In this document: one piece after another, positions 56,801 to 64,000 of the stretch
Layout: each line of letters begins with the position of its first letter
Numbering within the stretch: position 1 is the stretch's first letter
Assembly (NCBI GenBank): GCA_020746835.1
Contig: JAGPNK010000005.1
Span: 806,001 to 870,000, forward strand
Length of the DNA stretch: 64,000 nucleotides
Reading direction: 5' to 3'
DNA from: Stachybotrys elegans
Lineage: Eukaryota > Ascomycota > Sordariomycetes > Hypocreales > Stachybotryaceae
Made by a program: the position numbers and the translations under genes
Notes under the pieces: generated by a model
Database searches by the model: none
The model's input: the letters and a program-made list of their open reading frames with translations, nothing else
What the model was told of the DNA's origin: nothing

Positions 56801-59800
56801 GAAGCCCAGCAGCCTGTACGGATACCGTTTGCCGCTTCCAAAAGTGCTGCGTCTCATCGTGCAGCGTGTATACTTAGCCCCAAGACATGAGGGAATTGCG
56901 CAACGAAGGAGGTCGCTTGTGTATGTACATACATAGCTGGGCTAAAGACTGTCAAGGCTCATAGCCCCGGCCGACGGAGCAAGTCGAGAAGAAAGAGTAA
57001 TAGATTCGGGGCTCATGGAGGGGCTCATGGAAAGGCCCTGCAGATTGAGGTTGGTCCAGCCCGTGTGACTAGCGGCTGTGCGCAGCCGAAGAATTGTGCC
57101 GAACAGGGACCTCCCCCTGTCGAGAGCGGTCCAGTATGTTTGATCGTCATTGAGTGCTCTCTGTTGCAACCGTGTTTGGGAATGGACTACAAACCGGGAT
57201 GAAGTGGGACTCGGGAGATCTTGCTGCTTGTCTGCTTGTCCAGCCGAAAATCATGCGTTGCTGAAGGCGTGGGCGTGTGAGCCGAGCCCGTCGGGTGGGC
57301 CGAGGATGGTACTTCGGGTGAGCATGGAAGAGTGATCCATGCTGATGGAAGCAGCTGGTGGCTGTGGCGTATGGTTAGTAGAAATGTGATATAATAGAGT
57401 CATCTTGATACAAGAGGGGTGTGGGCAAACTGGATAGGTCGCAAAAACCTGGAGCGGGAGTGAGTGGGAGAGCAGACTGACCAACCGTAAGCCTCGTAGA
57501 CGTGACAGCGTGTCCCGCATCTGACAAAAGCCGTGGAGCAAGCGTAATAAGGGGACGGGGAAAGGACGGACAAGCCAGGTTGGGTTGACCATGCGATCCG
57601 CCCGGGCTCCCAGCATTCTGTCACCTTGATCATGCACCGAACTTTAAAAAGAACAGAAACATCTCAGAAGGGATGTTTCTCCGGCAGCTCCAGGAGCAGG
57701 GGATGGCCCCAGCCGCGCTCTGTCAAGATGATGAACAGGAATTAGCTTGTGCTGGACGGAGGTTGTTGGAGCTGGACCAAAGGTGATTAAAAGGGGTGAC
57801 AACCTGGAAGCGGGAAAAAGAGGGGAACATACAACTTACTTACCTTAGTATGTACATAGCCGCGACGTAGGTAAGGTACCAAACAAAAGTAACTTGAAGC
57901 TGTGCAGGTGTTTCCTGTAGCTGTACCTGTCGGTGTGCCTACTGGCACGGAGGACAACGGGTTAACGGGTTAACGGGATAGGCTTGTCAAGCAGGCTGCG
58001 GTGCCTCGCGAAATACGGATGGCGTTGATGGTCGTTGAGCCTTGGCTGGGGCGGCTTGGTAAAGGACATTGCACCATGACTGCCGCCGATAAGACACGCC
58101 CTGGTCTATAGCTCGCGGCTCGCTCTGTGCTGTGCGTGCTGTTGTACGTACGAGGCAAGCAATTCATCGGCGATCAATCTGGAAAATGGGAGCCGAGGCG
58201 GACGAGTCGCAGTGCCGGGTGGCGAATGTAGAGCGAATGCCATTCCACGAGGATGATTTGCATGCAGACGAGCCAGCCGGCAGCTCCAAATTCAGGATCG
58301 GGCACTGCAGGTAGGTTGTTTTGGGTGACCATCCCGCCTGCACCTGCTTCCCCTGCCTGCCTGCCTCCCCTGCCTCGCCCGCTTGTGTCATTCGTGTATG
58401 GTGGCGGCCAGCGCTGGGCCAGGCCAGGGCAGGTACGGCTTTGCCCGACCGTATAGCTGGGACCTGCCATGGTGGTGTCGTTCCTTCCGATGTCTTCCTT
58501 CGGGGCGTACCTGCTGATTCGGCTAGACTTTCCCAGCCTATATTATAAGTTAGTACCTTAGTACCTGCTTGGTAGGTACCCATGAGCGGACAGGTAGGTG
58601 GGCAAGCACCCTTATCAGGCAGGCGCCTTCTCCTTCTCGCTGAGGAATTGAACCACGATTCGCAGGGTGAATTGCCGACGACCCAGGAAATGTACAGTGC
58701 ACCGCGTCGGTACCAAAGATTTTGTCGGATCAGCGGACATGTCATTCCTGCCGCAGACACCGTGACCGCTCTTGTTCGGCACTTGCACTTAGTAGTTTGT
58801 TTCGCTGTGATATCGCGACCTACATACACATGCATACCTATTGGGCTTGGCTCCCGAGGCTGACCAAACATGATGCTCACGTCTCGATCACGTCGACTCA
58901 CGTCGTCCAACTTAGTTCCCAACGCTAAAAATTGGGTTTGGTTTGTCGTTCAACCAAAAGCACGTGTGCAACGGGCGCAAGGCCTTCTAGTTGTATCATG
59001 AACAGTCCCCTGACGACGATGTCATGTCGGCAGGTGGCTTATTCCTAGGCCTCTGATATCTGATGGCCTGGCAATGCCCCCTTCAACTTGCCGAGGAGGG
59101 AAGTACTTGTCGAAGAATCAACCTTGCCAATATTGTCCAGCTATACGATCCCTTTTGCTCCCTCACCCCGATCATCTCGCCGCCTGGTCCTTGCAACAAC
59201 GGGGCAGCATCTCACCAACAAACATTTCTTCCTGTGGCCCATCTTGCCATCCCCACCTCCCCCCCCTCCTCCCTCAGTCTCCGAGCTAGCAATTGGGCTT
59301 GCTAAGTATCCTCCACTCTCACAACGTGGACTCGTGGAGTTTCCGTGCGCCGATCAGAAAATTGCTCGGTACTGTATTTTGGTACTACAAGTATCCGTAC
59401 CCAGCGATAGGTTGAGGGCACGTTCTCCTTAACACAGCCCAACATATACCTCCACAGTACTCTATCTCACCTGATGGCAGGCCTAATATTGGTGCAACTC
59501 AACCGTCCTGATTGGGTACCTCGCATGTCGCGCCTTTTGGCCTTCCATACAGAAGCCTGGTGGTCATCTTAAGTGACATGGTTAAGTTCTCATTTCCCGC
59601 CTGCCGCTGCCGAGTCGTCAAGGTGGTGGCCACCACCACCATGAGCACCGACCGAGTAGTTCCTTCTCGGTTTTCGGGACCCTTGTCAGAACTAGCTTGT
59701 TTTAGCCTTGTTCCCCTCGCGCACCCAAGCCTTGTCCTCGTCCTCCATGTCCCGTCCTTGAGCTGATTGCTGATTGCTGGCTGTTGATTGACTGACAGCC

Positions 59801-61344
59801 ATCCACCCCTTGCCTGCAAAGGACGGACCATCTCGCCTTTCGCTCACGAAGGGTGACATGGCAATGATGGCTGCTTTACACGGCAATCTCCTGTGGGCTG
59901 ATTCCAGCGGCAACATTGGGTCCTGCAAACCACTAGATACGGAGTACCCTCACCTGCCGACTTCATGATAGGAGCCATCTCACGCAACGATCGGCTCCAA
60001 CCACCCATGTGGCACCGAGTTCTCGGTCTTGGTGAGTACCGGGAACCAGAGCTGTGCTGCTGCACCAGCCTAGGCTAGCGACAAACCGTAGGTTGCCCAT
60101 GCGAATGGTTCTCGGATCGTCATGCGCCGTCTTCACTGGGGCGAGTCAGAAGACTTCTCCCGTGGAAACGCGTGGCAGCCTCCCCGTTTCCCCTCCCGAC
60201 TAAATCGGCAGAGACCGACTTATGCTAATCTCGTTGATCCGCCGCCTCTCATGGCGCACGTCGAAGAGGAGGGGGGGAGGGGGGAGGGCCTCATTTGCTT
60301 GGCTGCTTGCATGCGAGCCGCTTCGCTCGACCATCGACTTATCGGCATGCCGCTATATGTGACACACACCTCACTGTCCACACCGCAAGACAGGGCACAA
60401 AGCAACGCGCGCAGGGCGTTGCACCCGCCTGCGTGGACGCAGGAGCACCACCCATGGGCCATAACCACGGCGGCTCCCTCGGCTGCCAACCGAAAACGGC
60501 TCCACAGAGGCCGTCGTTGGGCATGACCATGGCATGTCACTCAGCTTCCCTGTTGCCTGCTCAGTGCGCCGATGCCCATACATACTCGGTGCTGTCTTTC
60601 TTTCTACTCTCAGCAGAAACCACCATGCCATTGGTGGCTATGCCTTAACGAGGATATTCCTGTTGGAGGGGTCCCTGGGCTCGGGCTCAGGCTCAGGCTC
60701 ACACAAGCTTTTCATCCGTCTGGCCAGCCAGGGACGCGACACTGGAGCTTTCGAGTTGCGTTGCAACTGGATGCACCTTTGCCGCTCCGCGGGCCCTCAC
60801 CGCCTTGCTCAGGCTTGGTTTACACGCCTTTGGGGTCGGATGGGAGGTCCCCAAGGCGGTTGGCAATGTATAGTTCTCACGCACGTATGCTCGACAGGAT
60901 GCATGTGCGGCCCTTCGCATTGGCCGAAGCTGAACTCGACTTGACCGGATGTAAGATTGATTGATCGACTGGCCTATCTCAAATTGCCTCCTCCCACCCC
61001 ACCTATACACGTACTGTATGCACTCCTTTACCACTCTACCCCTTATAGCCAGGCATTGACTACAAGGTGACTTAGTTCTCCTGACGCCACGCACATGGTG
61101 TGTGTCGTCAATCCGGGTCCTGAGGCACTTCTGGGCCTTGTTGCATGATTCGCTTTGTTGGTCCGGTGCAGGCAGAACCGATACGAAACGATCTCGACGA
61201 TATATTGGTTCATTCCCATGGACAGATCACGTTACATCCGCCCATGTCGTTGTGCGACGCATCCGAGCCATGCACACAGGGAGGCAAAATCTCCGCATGG
61301 CATGGCGGGGTCTTGTCCGTCAGTCCCCCCTTGAGCTTGAGTTT

Positions 61345-61358
61345 GGGGGGGGGGGGGG
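61345..61358. repeat. Poly-G tract (G14)
   Basis: Fourteen consecutive Gs in the right-hand gene desert. Confidence 0.85.
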
Positions 61359-62940
61359 TCGACGCACCAAAAGACACCCGTCGTCAACAAAGGCGTTGGG
61401 GCCAACGTCACTTCTCGCCCTATCCACCCGTTTGCCGGGATGTCACTTCATGGTGTATAGTCCTTGCCGTTCCTAATGCTCCCCATGAATTATTACCTAC
61501 TTCCCTTCACTATACCCCTCTCGGATGCAACCAAGCTGGCCAGTTATGGCTGTGATTACGGGCTTAATAAATGGTCTTTCTTATATTCTCTCGCGTGTGG
61601 CAAGGGAATTTGCTCACGCTGGTGACAATAATGCCCAGCTGCAAGGACGCATACGCATCGTGGATGAAAGGGGGCTGACCATGTCCCATTCCACTCCCTC
61701 TGAGCATACCATGCCTGAAACAGATACAACGATGCAGCGAGCAGATTCACACTTGCTAGATGCGCCTAGATGGAAGATGGACCTGAGACGACCGTGGCCA
61801 TGGTCCAACAATGATCATCCAATCTTCCCAGGGTAAATAGTAGGGTGGGAGATTTTCAAAATGAAAAAAGTAAAAAATTGAGAACAAAAAGAAACACAGC
61901 GGAAGAACGGACGCTAGGAGAAAAAAATAAATAAGGAAAATAGGTAAGACATGGTAGGTGTGTTGGGTTGAATTCCGGGCAACACCATGGGCGAGTGCAC
62001 CCATATGGCTGGGCTTGGTACCCCCGTGAGGACTGAAACAGACGCCTCTACCGCGCTCTTGGCCTCCATTCCCGATTCTCCTGCAGGCTAACCAAAGGCG
62101 AATGTGACGAAGGCAAAAAAAAAAAGATAGCAATGCCCACAGCCATGGGTCTGTGTCGCAAGGCTGCGTCGACAACAGCACCTTCGCTGGGTTTATTCGG
62201 AGCTCTGGCCGGGGTCGACCCCAGTCTGACAGACTGCAAAGGCGAGAAGGGGAGGGGAAGGGAAGGGAAGGGAAGGCAAGGGAAGAGAATGGGGGGGGAC
62301 GGAGGAGTGAGTGAGTGAGTGATGTGCGTGTGCGTGTCTGTGTCTATGTTTGTTGTGGCTGCATGTGGGCGGTGGGTAACTGGAGGCCACTGGTGTTTTC
62401 ACTGACAGCGTGCTGTAGGAGGTGTATTTGCTTCCAAATACAGACCTAGATGCCCGAATTCATGGATGCGATGCCATGGTCTTTGCCATAGCGTCTCCCG
62501 CCGACGCCGCCCAACTCCACCCAGGATACCTTAGTGCCCTCGGCTGATCTCGACAGCCCCTGGTCAAATAAAGGAGCAAGGGTCGAGTGCTCCCATCCCC
62601 ATCCCCATGACTTCCATACCCTGTCCAGATATTATTTCCGAGTGGTTGCTCTAATGGGCGGAGAGCCCCGGATTACGGACTAAATCCACTAACACCAACA
62701 CACCTCCTGGCCCTCATTCTCACCCTCACCTTCTTTGGGCAGAGTGGACGGGCTACTCTCCGTTCTGCTCGCTTTGCTTGCTCTTCTCTTCTGGCCATGT
62801 CTCAGTTTTCCTTTCCCTTTTCTTTTCTTTTATTTTTCTTTTCCTTTTCTTTTTGCTTTCTGGATGGGACGCCACCCTACACACTCTGGATCTGGCACGC
62901 CTGGCACACCCGGCACACCCCCATCTATCTATCCATATCC

Positions 62941-62964
62941 ATCCATCCATCCATCCATCCATCC
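62941..62964. repeat. Tetranucleotide repeat (ATCC)6
   Basis: Six uninterrupted ATCC units, with further imperfect units on both sides, within the pyrimidine-rich right edge. Confidence 0.85.
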
Positions 62965-64000
62965 GTGCATCCATCCCAAGCCCTGGCCTGTCTTTCAACT
63001 GAGTGTCTACCAATCTACCTACCTACCGTCACCGTTCTTACTTGCCTACCCATACCTTAGTACCTTCCATACCTCCTCCGTACCGTACCGTGCCTACCTT
63101 GCCTACGCACACTGGCCCTTACCTCCCTGCCCCGGCCTACCTTACCTACCTAACTTATACCCATATCATTACCAAGTTGGTAGGAACAGACCCGTTTATT
63201 CTTTCCTGTAATATTTCCATCGGCCACCCCCCAGCTAGCCCGCACTTTGCTGCTATTACTACCACCAACACCACCATTGATTGCATCTGCAACCGCAGCC
63301 GCAACCACAACCGCCATACCGAGCCATCACCATCTTCACCTTCTCCTCCTTCACTTGGGTGCCGCCTTGACAGTAGGATAGCACCAGCTACTGGCGCTAT
63401 CCTCCAAGGCGAACATCGCTCGAGGTTCTTTGTTTCCGTCATTCTCCGCTTGCCAGCTTGTTGCTGTCGCTGGGCTGGCAGGTGTTGTGTTCTCGCGGAG
63501 ACGGGAGAGAAAGAACGGGGGAGAAAGAGTGCTGGGCCAGCCGAGGTGACGAGCCGCTCAGTGCGCCCCCTCCTCTGATATCCCGATGCCGCATTGCGAC
63601 AACTCGAGCGGCTTATGGTACAGCATCGGAGCCGAGGGATCATCATCTGAGGCGTGAACGCTGCGCATTTCTGGCAAGCCGTTTCGAATCGTAATCGCTG
63701 GACTGGGACAAGGAGTATAAGACGCAGCACTTCGACATTGATCGGAGGGGGGCTTGGTAACACAACGCAGCCGCAGCCGGTTGCTCTAGCTCTGGCACCC
63801 GTCGGGATCGCTGCGAACCGTTTGTTTGACAACGAAGCCCTGCCTGCGCACCAGGTTATCTCGTGTCTCTCTAGACACTGGCAACTAACAGGCGCAGGGT
63901 CAGCTCTCGGGTTGCATTATTGAATGTAGAACCTGCGAATATCTGTGCTCTCGCAACACAAGGGTCAGGTTCTTGGTCTGCTCTGCGCGCCCCAGACAAG

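Larger units (their letters stand above)
52652..64000. other. 11.3-kb gene-free region, repeat-rich
   Basis: No frame here shows protein-like composition, splice-linked exons or a known motif; the longest (252 codons, minus, 58922-58164) is Arg/Ser/Pro-biased and appears random. It contains G runs (53834-53848 and 61345-61358), tetranucleotide repeats, GTTAACGG in tandem near 57960, and several copies of TACCTTAGTA. From about 62770 rightwards, long TTTTC/CTTT and CTAC pyrimidine tracts resemble the promoter and leader of a rightward gene starting beyond 64000. No tRNA or rRNA recognised. Confidence 0.5.

Noticed and set aside
58610..58680. tRNA-like T-loop (GGTTCAATTCC) on the minus strand
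   Set aside because: The five-base T stem does not pair and no acceptor or anticodon arm can be drawn.
58164..58922. 252-codon minus-strand frame in the right-hand desert
   Set aside because: Biased toward Arg, Ser, Gly and Pro, with no motif and with overlapping equally long frames on the other strand; looks like a chance frame in GC-rich DNA.
63003..63832. Frames of 191 (plus) and 225 (minus) codons near the right edge
   Set aside because: Both derive from CTAC/CCTT repeats and overlap each other; the region reads as a pyrimidine-rich promoter or leader rather than protein.

Overview
The window looks like nuclear DNA of a filamentous ascomycete, most likely a Sordariomycete and probably Hypocreales. 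Genes carry short introns (mostly 46-95 nt) with GT...AG ends and CTAAC-type branch points. Genes lie on both strands without operons, the intergenic DNA is rich in microsatellites, and the gene set (GH35 and GH12 secreted hydrolases, P450, SPT20, ATG27, ARG8, GAD, UFD2) is typical of Pezizomycotina. All gene models below were spliced by eye from reading frame, splice sites and family knowledge; no search was run.

Left part (1-16.2 kb) is accessory in character. It holds a partial secreted Cys-containing protein (-), a small hemerythrin-fold protein (-), a complete 7-exon GH35 beta-galactosidase (+), a wrecked GMC oxidoreductase relic (-), an 8-exon cytochrome P450 (+), a GH12 endoglucanase/xyloglucanase (+), and a large F-box-like/LRR protein (-) converging on the GH12 gene. 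The GH12 promoter carries two nested inverted repeats, the inner sites matching the CreA consensus.

Middle part (18.9-52.7 kb) starts with a C2H2 zinc-finger regulator (-) that has about 6 kb of gene-free DNA on its 5' side. Then comes a dense block of housekeeping genes: eIF2B gamma (-), divergent from a membrane-anchored Pex22-like protein (+), SPT20 of the SAGA complex (+), ATG27 (+), mitochondrial acetylornithine aminotransferase ARG8 with an upstream Gcn4/CPC1-type TGAGTCA (+), a RING/TRAF-type zinc-finger protein (+), a membrane-anchored alpha/beta hydrolase of the HSL type (+), glutamate decarboxylase (+), and the U-box E4 ubiquitin ligase UFD2 (+).

Right part (52.7-64 kb) is an 11.3-kb stretch in which I find no credible gene. 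It contains homopolymer runs, tetranucleotide repeats and pyrimidine tracts near the right edge that resemble a long promoter or 5' leader of a gene outside the window.

No rRNA, tRNA, CRISPR array or intact transposon was recognised. The most unusual sequence-level signals are two short words, TACCTTAGTA and TACTCCGTA, that recur far more often than chance in intergenic DNA and are fused at 21208-21224; the repeat-rich gene deserts flanking regulators; a C23 homopolymer; and the nested inverted repeats in the GH12 promoter.
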